Shown in pieces: positions 16,239 to 23,784 of a DNA stretch of 26,923 bases. The DNA comes from an uncultured Bacteroidota bacterium (GTDB lineage Bacteria > Bacteroidota > Bacteroidia > Chitinophagales > Chitinophagaceae), in contig CAMLGR010000053.1 of the NCBI GenBank assembly GCA_946479615.1, forward strand, positions 1 through 26,923, read 5' to 3'. Numbering within the stretch: position 1 is the stretch's first letter; each line of letters begins with the position of its first letter. Below the pieces are notes generated by a model. That model did not search any database, was not told the origin of the DNA, and saw only the letters and a list, made by a program, of their open reading frames with translations. A program made the position numbers and the translations under genes.

Positions 16239-16383
16239 GAAAAGCTGGCGAACAAAAAAGAAGGGATGGTAGATACCACCCCCTCAATAAAGAGGGGCGA
16301 ATCGGTTAACCCCCCGTCTATTTTCCGTAACAGTGTTGCGGGCTCCTAATAACACCATTGCAGGAACCATTCGTCAGCTTTTC
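16239..16383. other. Unexplained structured intergenic segment
   Basis: The 532-bp gap between the GH3 stop and the ThuA stop has no convincing gene. Inside it, GAAAAGCTGGCGAA (16239-16252) is inverted at 16370-16383 with 13 of 14 matches. Enclosed are several small stems in series: TGGT/ACCA (16267-16278), CCCCTC/GAGGGG (16280-16297), CCGTAA/TTGCGG (16325-16341, one G-U) and GGCTCC/GGAACC (16341-16346 / 16363-16368, one mismatch). It could be a structured RNA or the remnant of a small mobile element. A GCAGGTT/AACCTGC hairpin at 16176-16197 after the GH3 stop is a possible 3'-end structure. Confidence 0.3.
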
Positions 16384-16600
16384 TATTTTACTTCAGAACG
16401 GTTCAACTATTTTTATTGTAACCGGTATTTCTTATTCTTTGTTGACAGCTTCCTTCGCTTCCTGTCTGCCGTTCAACGATACAAAGAAAGCCAAAACGCA
16501 TTCCTCATAAAATAGAAGAAAATAGAGATTTACTATGCGTTTTTTAACGGCATTGCTGTAGTTCCCGTTATTACATGGTTACTCTTAGATATAAGATCCC

Positions 16601-16641
16601 AAATAAAAAGGGCCACAGAGTTTATTACTCTATAGCCCTTT
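16601..16641 (-). terminator. Rho-independent terminator of the ThuA-like gene
   Basis: On the minus strand AAAGGGC (16641-16635) pairs with GCCCTTT (16613-16607), with an inner AGAGT/ACTCT stem and a 5-nt loop; the transcript then runs into TTATTT. It starts 26 bp after the stop at 16667. Confidence 0.85.
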
Positions 16642-16666
16642 GGCTAATCTTATAAATAACCGGTTA

Positions 16667-17428
16667 TTATTTCTTACCTGTAGCTGCCCAAAAAATACCT
16701 GCATACAAATGATTCAGGAAAGCAGGATCGCTGAAATTCGTTGGCAAATGTCCCAACGCCGTATAGAAAGAGCGGCCTCCGTCAAAATCATGATACCAGG
16801 CGAGGGGATGCAGTTGACCCATACCTTCGGCTTTCTTTTCACCCCATTGCACTTTGGCATTATAAGTTGTTTCATCAACTCCCAATACATAATTAAGACC
16901 TGATACTTTTTCAGGACCAAACTGGTACCATTCATCTGTCCAGAGCCTGCCATCGGCAAAGCCCTGAAGCCCCGGGAATTTGGTATCAAGTATTTTCAAT
17001 TTGGCACTTTGTACAGCAGGATGGATATAGAACATTCTTCCTACGAGTTTATTATACCAGTCCCAATCATACTCTGTATCGGAAGCGCTGTGAATACCTA
17101 CAAACCCTTTACCGGATTGAATAAAACGTTCCATTACTTTCTGTTGTGCAGAATCGAATATATCACCGGTGGTATTTAAAAAGATGATCACCTGGAAATC
17201 CTGTACATACTTATCGGTAAATCCGTTGGGGTTTTCGAACAACACCACATCGAAGAAATTTTTGATGCCCATTTCTTTCAGCGCCAGTACACCGGCGTGA
17301 AGGGATTCGTGGTGCCATCCGCGGGTAGTCGTTACCAATAAGGCTTTAAATTGCTTTTGTGCAGTAACCGTACTGCATAGCGTGAGTTGTATAAAGAGAA
17401 GTGCAACAATAAATCTGGTTCTTTTCAT
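16667..17428 (-). CDS. Exported ThuA-like domain protein
   Basis: 253 residues with a signal peptide (about 1-23, ending TVTAQ). The rest is a single ThuA domain, a class I glutamine amidotransferase-like fold: KALLVTTTRGWHHESL at 28-43, FQVIIFLNTTGDIF near 78-91, GKGFVGIHSASDTEYDW near 106-122 and a conserved GRSFYTALGH near the end. Members are linked to trehalose and other disaccharide use; the catalytic activity of the family is not firmly settled. Being secreted and lying in a window with a sugar dehydrogenase and glycosidases, it fits extracellular sugar processing, but it is not in an operon with them. It has its own terminator. The upstream gene on the same strand is 138 bp away across a heptad array. 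Confidence 0.85.
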   Translation of the reverse strand: MKRTRFIVALLFIQLTLCSTVTAQKQFKALLVTTTRGWHHESLHAGVLALKEMGIKNFFDVVLFENPNGFTDKYVQDFQVIIFLNTTGDIFDSAQQKVMERFIQSGKGFVGIHSASDTEYDWDWYNKLVGRMFYIHPAVQSAKLKILDTKFPGLQGFADGRLWTDEWYQFGPEKVSGLNYVLGVDETTYNAKVQWGEKKAEGMGQLHPLAWYHDFDGGRSFYTALGHLPTNFSDPAFLNHLYAGIFWAATGKK

Positions 17429-17500
17429 AATAGCAAGTTTTAAGTTAATACCTGTTGAAAATAATCAATTAATGGCAAAACGCTTGTTTGTGCGGAAGAG

Positions 17501-17542
17501 TGAATGGTCAATGGTCAATAGTGAATAGTCAATGGTGACAAT
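17501..17542. repeat. Six-unit TCAATGG heptad array
   Basis: TGAATGG, TCAATGG, TCAATAG, TGAATAG, TCAATGG and TGACAAT run in unbroken 7-bp register. The array lies 25-66 bp downstream (minus strand) of the NIPSNAP stop and before the ThuA start. No inverted copy is seen nearby, unlike most other arrays in the window. Confidence 0.75.
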
Positions 17543-17566
17543 GAATTCTGATGCTGCTATCATTTG

Positions 17567-18361
17567 CTAGAAATCTGAATATTCAACGCCGCGCAGCAAC
17601 ATGACATCCGCCTTGGAAACATTGTGCTGGTATTCGGGTAAAGCAGAAAGGCGCTTCCATTCAGCATCAGTTTTGAACGCATCCCAGTGTTTTTCTCTTT
17701 CCGCCATATTTTCAAAACTGGTCATATACATCAGGTTGGGCATATGACTGCCTGCGATCACATCGGCATAAAATACCGCATGAAAGGAAAGCCGTTGAAA
17801 CAGGCTGATCTCGCCACCTTCATTAAACATTTTCACTTTGCTGGTATAAGCACTTTCGGAAGGACTTTCATAGCTGCGCAATTCATATACACGTTCTGAT
17901 TTATCATTGGTAAAAGGAGGCATTTTCATCGTAGTAGCCAGGCGAAATGCTTTTAACAAAACCAGTTCTATCCGTGTAAACGCAGGATGATCCCAGGCGG
18001 CATTCAGATAGGCAGTTGCGGCATGAATATAGTTGCTGTCCTTTTGCAGTTCAGCAGGTAAGGATAATAATTTATCAAGAGTAGGGGAAGGGATAAAAAC
18101 AAACATCTTTTTAACTGTAGCTGTATCATTGGCCCTGGCTTTGAAAACGCCTACCTGTTTCATACCCTTTTTATGAAGAGCCGGCAGGTAAGCGTTTTTA
18201 AGATAATTATCAAGAACGGTTTCCTGTTCGGCCGTCGCATAATTATAGATCCTTATCTGGTAATATTCCGGAAGCATTTTTTTTGTTTGTGAAATGGAGG
18301 CTAAAGAGACTATACTGATCAATAGCATGGTCAGCGAAAAACGGGGCAATAGATTTTTCAT
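17567..18361 (-). CDS. Exported NIPSNAP-family protein
   Basis: 264 residues from ATG 18361. An in-frame ATG 18 codons upstream exists, but the chosen start opens directly on a signal peptide (MKNLLPRFSLTMLL to ISQ). Two ferredoxin-like NIPSNAP repeats follow: the first opens YYQIRIYNYATAEQE and the second opens RVYELRSYESPSE, each leading into a dimeric alpha-beta barrel half with a segment of the WKRLSALPEY type at the end. NIPSNAP proteins are small-molecule or protein-binding modules of unclear biochemical role; bacterial exported versions are uncharacterised. Same strand as the ThuA gene downstream, divergent from the methyltransferase gene. Confidence 0.8.
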   Translation of the reverse strand: MKNLLPRFSLTMLLISIVSLASISQTKKMLPEYYQIRIYNYATAEQETVLDNYLKNAYLPALHKKGMKQVGVFKARANDTATVKKMFVFIPSPTLDKLLSLPAELQKDSNYIHAATAYLNAAWDHPAFTRIELVLLKAFRLATTMKMPPFTNDKSERVYELRSYESPSESAYTSKVKMFNEGGEISLFQRLSFHAVFYADVIAGSHMPNLMYMTSFENMAEREKHWDAFKTDAEWKRLSALPEYQHNVSKADVMLLRGVEYSDF

Positions 18362-18506
18362 GTAACGAATGTATGATATTTCGTTTACCGGTGTAGCGGC
18401 TGCCTGGGTTTTCATTCATCCGTAGGAACGTTTGGTAAAAAATATCATAAACGATCATATCACTCCCAATCCAAACACACGGCACTGTAAAACAGCAAGA
18501 ACCGGG

Positions 18507-18536
18507 TTGGCTGCTGTGTGGCATTTAATAATTTTG
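18507..18536 (+). promoter_or_regulatory. Full Bacteroidota promoter, leaderless start
   Basis: TTG at 18507-18509, exactly 19 bp, then TAATTTTG at 18529-18536. This matches the Bacteroidota TTG-N19-TAnnTTTG consensus. Only four bases separate it from the ATG at 18541, so transcription should begin at or next to the start codon. Confidence 0.75.
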
Positions 18537-18540
18537 TGTC

Positions 18541-19371
18541 ATGACAGACTATCAGCGCATCGAAACAGCTATCAGCTATATCGGCGAAAATTATAAACTG
18601 CAACCTGACCTCGACGAAATAGCCAGGCAGGTGCACCTGAGCCCTTTTCATTTTCAACGGCTATTCAAAGACTGGGCAGGAGTTACACCCAAAAAATTCC
18701 TTCAATACATCAGCCTGGAGCATGCCAAGGAATTACTCGATCGCAAACATACACTGGCAGATGTTACAGAAGAAGCGGGGTTGTCCGGTAGCGGTCGTCT
18801 GCACGATCTTTTTGTTACCATCGAAGGCATGACGCCGGGTGAATATAAAAATGAAGGAGAAAACCTGCTGATCAATTACAGTTATGCGGAAACACCTTTT
18901 GGAAATATTTTAATCGCTTCCACACCTAAAGGCATTTGTCATATTTCATTTGCCGACGATCCGGACCAGGAAAAAGAAGAATTGCGAAAACGGTTCAGCA
19001 AAGCCGCCTTTACTCAAAAAACAGATATGCACCAGCAGGCAGCTTTACAGATTTTTAAAAAAGACTGGACGGATCTATCCGGGATCAAACTGCATTTAAA
19101 AGCTACTCCTTTTCAATTAAAAGTATGGGAAGCCTTATTGAAAATACCATTCGGGCAGGTCGATACCTATAACGGCATTGCCAATAGCATTCAGCAACCC
19201 AATTCTTCCAGGGCCGTAGGCACAGCGATCGGCAGTAACCCGGTTGCTTTCCTGATTCCTTGTCACCGGGTGATCCGCTCTACCGGCAAAATCGGCGAAT
19301 ACCATTGGGGAAGCATACGCAAAACAGCCATGATCGGATGGGAAGCCGCCAAAAATATCCCTATGTGGTGA
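18541..19371 (+). CDS. AraC-HTH / O6-alkylguanine-DNA alkyltransferase fusion (Ada-like)
   Basis: 276 residues. Residues about 5-103 form an AraC-type double helix-turn-helix (DEIARQVHLSPFHFQRLFKDWAGVTPKKFL). Residues about 113-276 are the alkyltransferase: an RNaseH-like N-part, then SSRAVGTAIGSNP and the acceptor motif PCHRV with C241. It repairs O6-methylguanine by suicidal transfer to C241. Compared with E. coli Ada it lacks the N-terminal zinc domain whose cysteine takes methyl groups from phosphotriesters and switches Ada into an activator, so how its HTH is controlled is open: perhaps through C241 itself, or AdaA is encoded elsewhere. Its promoter places the transcript start at the ATG, making the mRNA leaderless. 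Confidence 0.93.
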   Translation: MTDYQRIETAISYIGENYKLQPDLDEIARQVHLSPFHFQRLFKDWAGVTPKKFLQYISLEHAKELLDRKHTLADVTEEAGLSGSGRLHDLFVTIEGMTPGEYKNEGENLLINYSYAETPFGNILIASTPKGICHISFADDPDQEKEELRKRFSKAAFTQKTDMHQQAALQIFKKDWTDLSGIKLHLKATPFQLKVWEALLKIPFGQVDTYNGIANSIQQPNSSRAVGTAIGSNPVAFLIPCHRVIRSTGKIGEYHWGSIRKTAMIGWEAAKNIPMW

Positions 19372-19421
19372 GAGATTACGCAATACTGTTATAGGAATAT
19401 AGCCGACTGGCGTAGATTTAC

Positions 19422-19455
19422 CACATAGGCACATAGGGACATAGGTTTCACATAG
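19422..19455. repeat. CACATAGG octad array
   Basis: CACATAGG at 19422-19429 and 19430-19437, then GACATAGG at 19438-19445, and after TTT a partial CACATAG copy. The period is 8 rather than the 7 seen at the other sites. It lies 50 bp after the methyltransferase stop. Confidence 0.6.
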
Positions 19456-19461
19456 AAGGGA

Positions 19462-19569
19462 TTACTTAGCTCGTGTATAATCAAACGGGATCGTGTCTTT
19501 TCCTCCTTTCGCATCAGGACCAATATAAACAGAAGATATTTTAACAATGCCTGCAGGGCTGTAACAGGA
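19462..19569 (-). pseudogene. Possible 3' remnant of a lost gene
   Basis: Between stop codons this minus-strand frame gives 35 residues with protein-like composition: YSPAGIVKISSVYIGP, then a DAKGGKDTIPFDY-type tail and a TAA at 19462. No start codon or RBS fits, and the frame is closed upstream by TGA. It looks like the tail of a secreted or metabolic protein whose body is missing, next to an octad repeat. The family is not recognised and chance coding-like sequence is possible. Confidence 0.3.
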
Positions 19570-19688
19570 TCAGTACTTCGTGGTTCATCAGCCATAAGAT
19601 ACGATTAATCTCTTTTTCTTAACATCAGGATAACAGGAAAATAATCTCAAAAATTTATTTCTTTTAAACTGCTGATATAACTTTAAGA

Positions 19689-19799
19689 ATGCGCTTTACC
19701 GATATCATCTTTATAGTTGCCGCCGTTGTACTGATCACCCTGGTCGTACTGGCGCTGTTCAGGTCCAGGAAAGAGGAAGAGGAATTCGATCCGGAATAA
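19689..19799 (+). CDS. 36-residue single-pass membrane peptide
   Basis: ATG 19689 to TAA 19797-19799. The peptide opens MRFTDIIFIV, has one hydrophobic helix (about 5-24) and a charged tail: two Arg and a Lys at the membrane border, then EEEEFDPE. This positive-then-acidic tail places the C-terminus in the cytoplasm. It resembles short single-TM proteins in Bacteroidota, but the family and function are unknown. A near-consensus -7 element (TAACTTTA) ends within a few bases of the ATG. It stands alone between the methyltransferase gene and the convergent DUF6526-like gene, whose stop is 25 bp away. Confidence 0.6.
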   Translation: MRFTDIIFIVAAVVLITLVVLALFRSRKEEEEFDPE

Positions 19800-19824
19800 G
19801 CGTGATAGCGTTGGTGTATAAAAG

Positions 19825-20262
19825 TCACACACGCATCGTATCGGGCACCCAGTATTGTATTGCTTTTTTAATTGCTGCCGGGGAAAGATCCTGCGCTAAT
19901 GTTTTTTGTATCAGGTCAGGAAGTTCTTCATCGGAGGCAAAACGCAGGGCGGCGAGTTGCTTAAAACTAAGCTGGTGTTCTACAAGTTCCAGTCGTTGCT
20001 GGGTTAACTGGTAATACCTCAACCGCATTTCCAGTCTTACAATGCGGTCCTGGCAGAGAAGGGCATAATGTTGTCTCACCATAAAAGACAACCAGGCAAT
20101 CATACATGCCAGCCCGGTGAGTAGGATCCATTCCCATTGATCATGTTTATGCACAATAATCCCCCTGATACCTATAGCTATGAAAGCCATTACCAGGGGG
20201 TAAAAAATAAAATGATGGGGAGGATAGTAGCGGATATGGTTTTTAAAATTTTGTTTCTCCAT
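19825..20262 (-). CDS. DUF6526-like membrane protein
   Basis: 145 residues. It opens MEKQNFKNHIRYYPPHHFIFYP, a segment I associate with the DUF6526 family, then has two membrane helices (about 20-37 and 45-62) and a helical cytoplasmic tail with a Gln/Arg/Leu-rich coiled-coil-like stretch (RLEMRLRYYQLTQQRLELVE). The end, DLSPAAIKKAIQYWVPDTMRV, is typical of this group. No biochemical role is known. The gene starts 11 bp after the stop of the acidic-protein gene on the same strand, so the two are very likely one operon. Confidence 0.7.
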   Translation of the reverse strand: MEKQNFKNHIRYYPPHHFIFYPLVMAFIAIGIRGIIVHKHDQWEWILLTGLACMIAWLSFMVRQHYALLCQDRIVRLEMRLRYYQLTQQRLELVEHQLSFKQLAALRFASDEELPDLIQKTLAQDLSPAAIKKAIQYWVPDTMRV

Positions 20263-20273
20263 GCAATTGATGT

Positions 20274-20714
20274 TTAATCCGGTTTACTGTAACTATTATT
20301 TTCTTCGTCTTCTTCGCCTGTTTCTTCATCTTCATCGTCAAGTTCACTGCCGGGAACATCGAGGTCTTCGCCCAGGTCCAGCGGATCGCTCTTTTCATTC
20401 GATTCTTCGTCTTCATCTATTTCATCCAAAGCCAGTTTTTGCAGATCAATTGTTTCATCGGTAACCTGGCGGTCCGTCTGTGCCAGTAATTTCTTTTCCT
20501 GCGGAGTTACATTGGTGGTATCATCTGTTGTTTCTTCTTCGTTGAGATCATCCAGGATGCCTTTACCTTCTTCATCGGAAGAAGAAACTGTTGTGTCCAT
20601 CATCTCACGCATACGGGGCGGTTTAACATGCTCCTGTCCGGGGATATCTTTTACTTCGGGCATATCGATGATAATTTCTTTCTTATCATCCTGTTTTTCT
20701 TTTTTATTTTTCAT
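20274..20714 (-). CDS. Highly acidic, probably disordered protein
   Basis: 146 residues from ATG 20714. The same frame stays open 56 codons further up, but that extension is hydrophobic, unlike the rest, and would be a chance extension. The protein starts basic (MKNKKEKQDDKKE), has a conserved-looking segment IIIDMPEVKDIPGQEHVKPP with PPRMREMMDTTVSSSDEEG, and ends in long Asp/Glu runs (DEEDEENN). There is no signal peptide and little hydrophobic core, so it is probably cytoplasmic and mostly unfolded. Similar acidic hypotheticals occur in Chitinophagaceae; function unknown. First gene of a probable two-gene operon with the DUF6526-like gene. Confidence 0.65.
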   Translation of the reverse strand: MKNKKEKQDDKKEIIIDMPEVKDIPGQEHVKPPRMREMMDTTVSSSDEEGKGILDDLNEEETTDDTTNVTPQEKKLLAQTDRQVTDETIDLQKLALDEIDEDEESNEKSDPLDLGEDLDVPGSELDDEDEETGEEDEENNSYSKPD

Positions 20715-20883
20715 TTCTCTTGTTTCTGATAATAAGGAAAAAAATATGCCGGAAAGATGTTGGGTTAAATGAGTTCTTTTCCCGGGCATAAACCACAAAA
20801 AGGGGAAAAAAGACAACAGAAAGGGAGCATTCCTGTTATTTGCCAATACAGAAGCGATAAAATGGAAGAGAATAACAAACATT

Positions 20884-20908
20884 AAAAAAACCGTAGCCGG
20901 GCTACAGG
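20884..20908 (-). terminator. Rho-independent terminator of the 20934-21329 gene
   Basis: On the minus strand CCTGTAGC (20908-20901) pairs with GCTACGG (20897-20891) with one bulged base, and is followed by a run of seven T. It begins 25 bp after the gene's stop. Confidence 0.8.
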
Positions 20909-20933
20909 CATAAATTTATTGTATGGTGATGGA

Positions 20934-21329
20934 TTAACAACTCACTACCACCTGTCCATTGTTATATCTTATTGTTACGGGTCTTGTAGCCGGACTATCG
21001 CCACTTACGGGATTGACTGAAATTTCTGCATTAATGGTTGCTTCAAAAAGAATCTGTCCTACTTCTCTTAATTTTTCTTCTGCTTCCGCAAACTTTGATT
21101 GAGCCAGGGCGGTCTCTTCACCGTATGCCACCATTTCAAGATAGGCTTTGTAAATACTGTTGGCTTGTTCCAGGCTATAGTGCTTTGCTTCGCCCGTATA
21201 TTTTGTCAGCAGCTTGTTATATTCTTTCTCGGAATCAAGTCTCTTCTTACCATAGACCATAGATCGTTCGCGGTGCTCGATATAATCCCGGATCATGGCT
21301 TCAAGTTCGGTTACAGAATCAGTAAACAT
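20934..21329 (-). CDS. Coiled-coil protein, function unknown
   Basis: 131 residues from ATG 21329; a GTG seven codons upstream (21350) is an alternative start. Residues about 1-100 are helical and charged, with Glu/Lys/Tyr-rich coiled-coil spacing (SEKEYNKLLTKYTGEAKHYSLEQANSIYKAYLE pattern), and the last 30 residues switch to a short beta-like tail ending in Cys. No signal peptide or membrane segment, so probably cytoplasmic. No family recognised. Own terminator downstream; the serine hydrolase gene upstream on the same strand ends 219 bp away across a heptad array, so this gene probably has its own promoter. Confidence 0.65.
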   Translation of the reverse strand: MFTDSVTELEAMIRDYIEHRERSMVYGKKRLDSEKEYNKLLTKYTGEAKHYSLEQANSIYKAYLEMVAYGEETALAQSKFAEAEEKLREVGQILFEATINAEISVNPVSGDSPATRPVTIRYNNGQVVVSC

Positions 21330-21432
21330 AGTACGGTTGTTTTTAGTCACTATAAAAACGGTTTATTGCCCGTTTTAGTGCCGGGGAATGGCTGTAAGAT
21401 TACGGTTCGTAGGTCTACGAATCAAAGGCAGG

Positions 21433-21501
21433 TTTAGGTGTTAAGTTTTAGATTTTAGGTGTGTTACATTTTTATATTCAGTATCAATCTTTTGTATTAC
21501 A
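21433..21501. repeat. TTTAGGT heptad array with the 55-bp block shared with 9624
   Basis: TTTAGGT, GTTAAGT, TTTAGAT and TTTAGGT run in register from 21433 to 21460. The 54 bp from 21448 to 21501 are nearly identical to 9624-9678. The first 22 bp (21433-21454) also match 25850-25871 at 21 positions, so three loci share this family. It lies 48-116 bp downstream (minus strand) of the serine hydrolase stop. Confidence 0.8.
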
Positions 21502-21548
21502 TATTACAATAAGTTGAACCTTACAACTATTTATACCAATGGCGTTTA

Positions 21549-22739
21549 TTATTTCATTGCATCCAGTACTTTCTTTACCATTTCATTGATGGCTTTGTCT
21601 TCGATCCAGCGAACGACCATTACCAGGTCATGCTGTTCATCGACATAAATAATATTAACGCCGTTTCCAATATGCATATAGGCCAATGCCGGTGCATCAG
21701 GGAGAAGTTTATTATCAGTGTTGAGAAAGAAATTCATGTAACCATACCCCGGTCTCACGGTAGTAGGTGTGCGTGATCTTTTTATCCAGCTTTCCGGGAT
21801 CAGTTGCTGACCGTTCCAGTTTCCTTCGTGCAAGGTGAGCAATCCAAACCTCGCCATATCATAGGCATTGATAAACATACCGCCTCCCCAATGTCCGCCG
21901 CCACTTACACTTTGTACCGGATTGCCATCGAGTACGATCCATGAATTGGTATAGCCCTGCCATTGCCAGGAGGAAGAAGCGCCGATCGGGTCCATGATCA
22001 TTGTTTTCAATACCTGCGGCAAAGGTTTTCTCCAGACACAGGTAGCCGCTAATGCCAGTGCATTTACCCGCACATCATTGTACTCCCAAACCGTACCTGG
22101 TTCGTGACGGGCACGTGTCCGCCATTGGGTGCTGTCTTTATCAGGGCGATCTGCCCATTCAGGTTTGCCCCACAACTCACCTTCCCAATCACTGGTTTGA
22201 CGAAGCATCACATCCCAGGTGATTTTGCGATTATGTGCTGTAGCAAAAGGATAAATAAGCGTGGGTTGTTTTGCAGACGGATCATAGCATTCAACAAAAT
22301 TGATATAGCTGGCTACTGTATCGGTCACACTATGGATCATTCCTTTTTCCACGGCAAGACCCACAACAGTCGATAAAAAACTTTTGGAAATACTATTGGT
22401 GATATCAACACGCGAGGGTTCGCCCCATTCTGCCACGATATATCCATGATGAATGATCAAACCGGTAGGAGCGCCGCGATCGGGCAATGCGCCAACCGGT
22501 TCGGAGAAAGGTTCCTTGCCAAAATCCATAGCCTGGCTCTCTTTCATCGAACGCGGATGTTTGGTTTCATTAGCAATAGCAAACTGAACAGCGGCCTGGA
22601 GTTTTGCGGTATCAAAACCTGTTGTTTGTTTTTTCCACAGTATGGCGGAAGGGAAATAAGGCTTTGCTTTTGAAGTTGACTGGCTGCAACAGGGAATGAC
22701 GATACAGGCAAGTAATGCGAACAGGAATGTTTTTCTCAT
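21549..22739 (-). CDS. Exported serine hydrolase, class C beta-lactamase/esterase type
   Basis: 396 residues. A signal peptide ends near a Cys pair (IPCC, C17/C18), so lipid anchoring is possible. The penicillin-binding/beta-lactamase fold shows the nucleophile motif SISK (S116-K119), YND with Y220 and N221, and an HIGNG segment near residue 360 where the KTG-type triad normally sits; a substituted third motif is usual for esterase or peptidase members rather than true beta-lactamases. Likely periplasmic hydrolase of an ester, amide or D-peptide; substrate unknown. It begins 9 bp after the stop of the nucleoside hydrolase gene and is co-transcribed with it. Confidence 0.85.
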   Translation of the reverse strand: MRKTFLFALLACIVIPCCSQSTSKAKPYFPSAILWKKQTTGFDTAKLQAAVQFAIANETKHPRSMKESQAMDFGKEPFSEPVGALPDRGAPTGLIIHHGYIVAEWGEPSRVDITNSISKSFLSTVVGLAVEKGMIHSVTDTVASYINFVECYDPSAKQPTLIYPFATAHNRKITWDVMLRQTSDWEGELWGKPEWADRPDKDSTQWRTRARHEPGTVWEYNDVRVNALALAATCVWRKPLPQVLKTMIMDPIGASSSWQWQGYTNSWIVLDGNPVQSVSGGGHWGGGMFINAYDMARFGLLTLHEGNWNGQQLIPESWIKRSRTPTTVRPGYGYMNFFLNTDNKLLPDAPALAYMHIGNGVNIIYVDEQHDLVMVVRWIEDKAINEMVKKVLDAMK

Positions 22740-22748
22740 GAAGATTGG

Positions 22749-23747
22749 TTATTTTTTTACAGGTTGATGCATGATCAATTTATTGATTAATTCCTGTACG
22801 ATCAAATGAGACTGCGCTTCCGTTAAATAACTATGTTGCTGCAAAGGATCGTTTGTCCAGGTATTGCTGCCGTCCGCCGCTACTGTGCATTTTCCTCTTT
22901 TGATGTTATACCAGGGCTGGTATCCTTTAACAGCTACCAGTACGGCGGTTTCATCCCAGCTCATCCGCCCGGCCGAATCCTGTATATCCTGCGGGATACA
23001 GATACGAAATACATCTTTAACAGGGCTATGAGTGATGTGGTCATTATGAACCAGGGGTAATCCTGTTTTTATTTTTACACCAATCTCCACGCCGCTGAAT
23101 AGCACCGGTGTTTGCCAGTTGTCAAACACGAATTGAGAAGCAGCTGCATCCATGCGTACATTAAACTCACTACCCGAAGGGAAGCGGCCGGCCATACAAA
23201 CCAGCTGCTTTACTTTTTGTTTGACGAGGTCTTTACCATCGAGATTTGAATACTGATCGGGTGGGGAACGCAGCAGGTCTGCAAGATTGGTAAGAAATCC
23301 TACGGTGATGATCGTAACGCTATGATCTTCCTGTGCAGCCAGGGCCTTACGGTAAACGCTCACTGCATCCGGCACTTCAGCATTTGTTTTAACCGGGTGA
23401 GGATAATGTAATAACAAACTATCCGTCCAGTGCTGGCGGTCTTTTAGTTCCAGTGCTTTTCCTTTTGGCACACCAATAGGAATACCGGGCCGGTTGAAAT
23501 AAGTATTCAACACACTGAATACGGCGGCTACTCCTTCATATTTTGTACTGGCAACAGTGGCAAGAATATGGATATCGCCGCTATCGGCAAACGCATGGAG
23601 CAGGGTGATGGCACCGGCGTCGTCGTAGTCGGGTCCCATATCGGAATCGAAGATGACGGGAGCAGGGGATGGCTGCTGGCTACGCCCCATCACTGAAATA
23701 ATCAGCAACCATCCTGAAAAAAGTAGTTTACAGAACATAGGTTTCAA
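22749..23747 (-). CDS. Exported inosine-uridine-type nucleoside hydrolase
   Basis: 332 residues. A signal peptide (about 1-24, ending GRSQQ) precedes the family's calcium-binding signature D34-S-D36-M-G-P-D40-Y-D42-D43. Further conserved parts are TIITVGFLTNLADLL near 145-160, the EFNVRMDAAASQFVF segment near 193-207 and the C-terminal active-site acid in MSWDETAVLVA. It should cleave ribonucleosides to base and ribose outside the cytoplasm, i.e. nucleoside scavenging. The substrate preference cannot be read. First gene of a two-gene operon with the serine hydrolase; an alternative start at M4 would hardly change the signal peptide. A REP-like cluster lies in its upstream region. Confidence 0.88.
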   Translation of the reverse strand: MKPMFCKLLFSGWLLIISVMGRSQQPSPAPVIFDSDMGPDYDDAGAITLLHAFADSGDIHILATVASTKYEGVAAVFSVLNTYFNRPGIPIGVPKGKALELKDRQHWTDSLLLHYPHPVKTNAEVPDAVSVYRKALAAQEDHSVTIITVGFLTNLADLLRSPPDQYSNLDGKDLVKQKVKQLVCMAGRFPSGSEFNVRMDAAASQFVFDNWQTPVLFSGVEIGVKIKTGLPLVHNDHITHSPVKDVFRICIPQDIQDSAGRMSWDETAVLVAVKGYQPWYNIKRGKCTVAADGSNTWTNDPLQQHSYLTEAQSHLIVQELINKLIMHQPVKK

Positions 23748-23784
23748 TTATGGAAGTTACGTATTTTCATTTCAATTCCCGACG

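Noticed and set aside
16333..16515. 60-codon plus-strand frame in the long gap after the GH3 gene
   Set aside because: Composition is Phe/Tyr/Arg-rich without conserved character, it overlaps the stem-loop segment, and it has no RBS or -7 element.
4959..17428. A single glycoside-oxidation pathway formed by the GMC pair, pullulanase, GH3 and ThuA genes
   Set aside because: The genes are on different strands and separated by unrelated genes and terminators; thematic closeness only. No SusC/SusD or dedicated sugar-isomerase genes support a PUL.
17501..17542. Possible CRISPR array
   Set aside because: Units are 7 bp with no spacers and no cas genes nearby; a heptad tandem repeat instead.
19389..19595. 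68-codon minus-strand frame
   Set aside because: It spans the octad repeat and overlaps, out of frame, the more protein-like fragment at 19462-19569; probably not a gene.
20715..20882. 56-codon N-terminal extension of the acidic protein
   Set aside because: The extension is hydrophobic and unlike the rest; the ATG at 20714 starts the conserved-looking basic/acidic protein.
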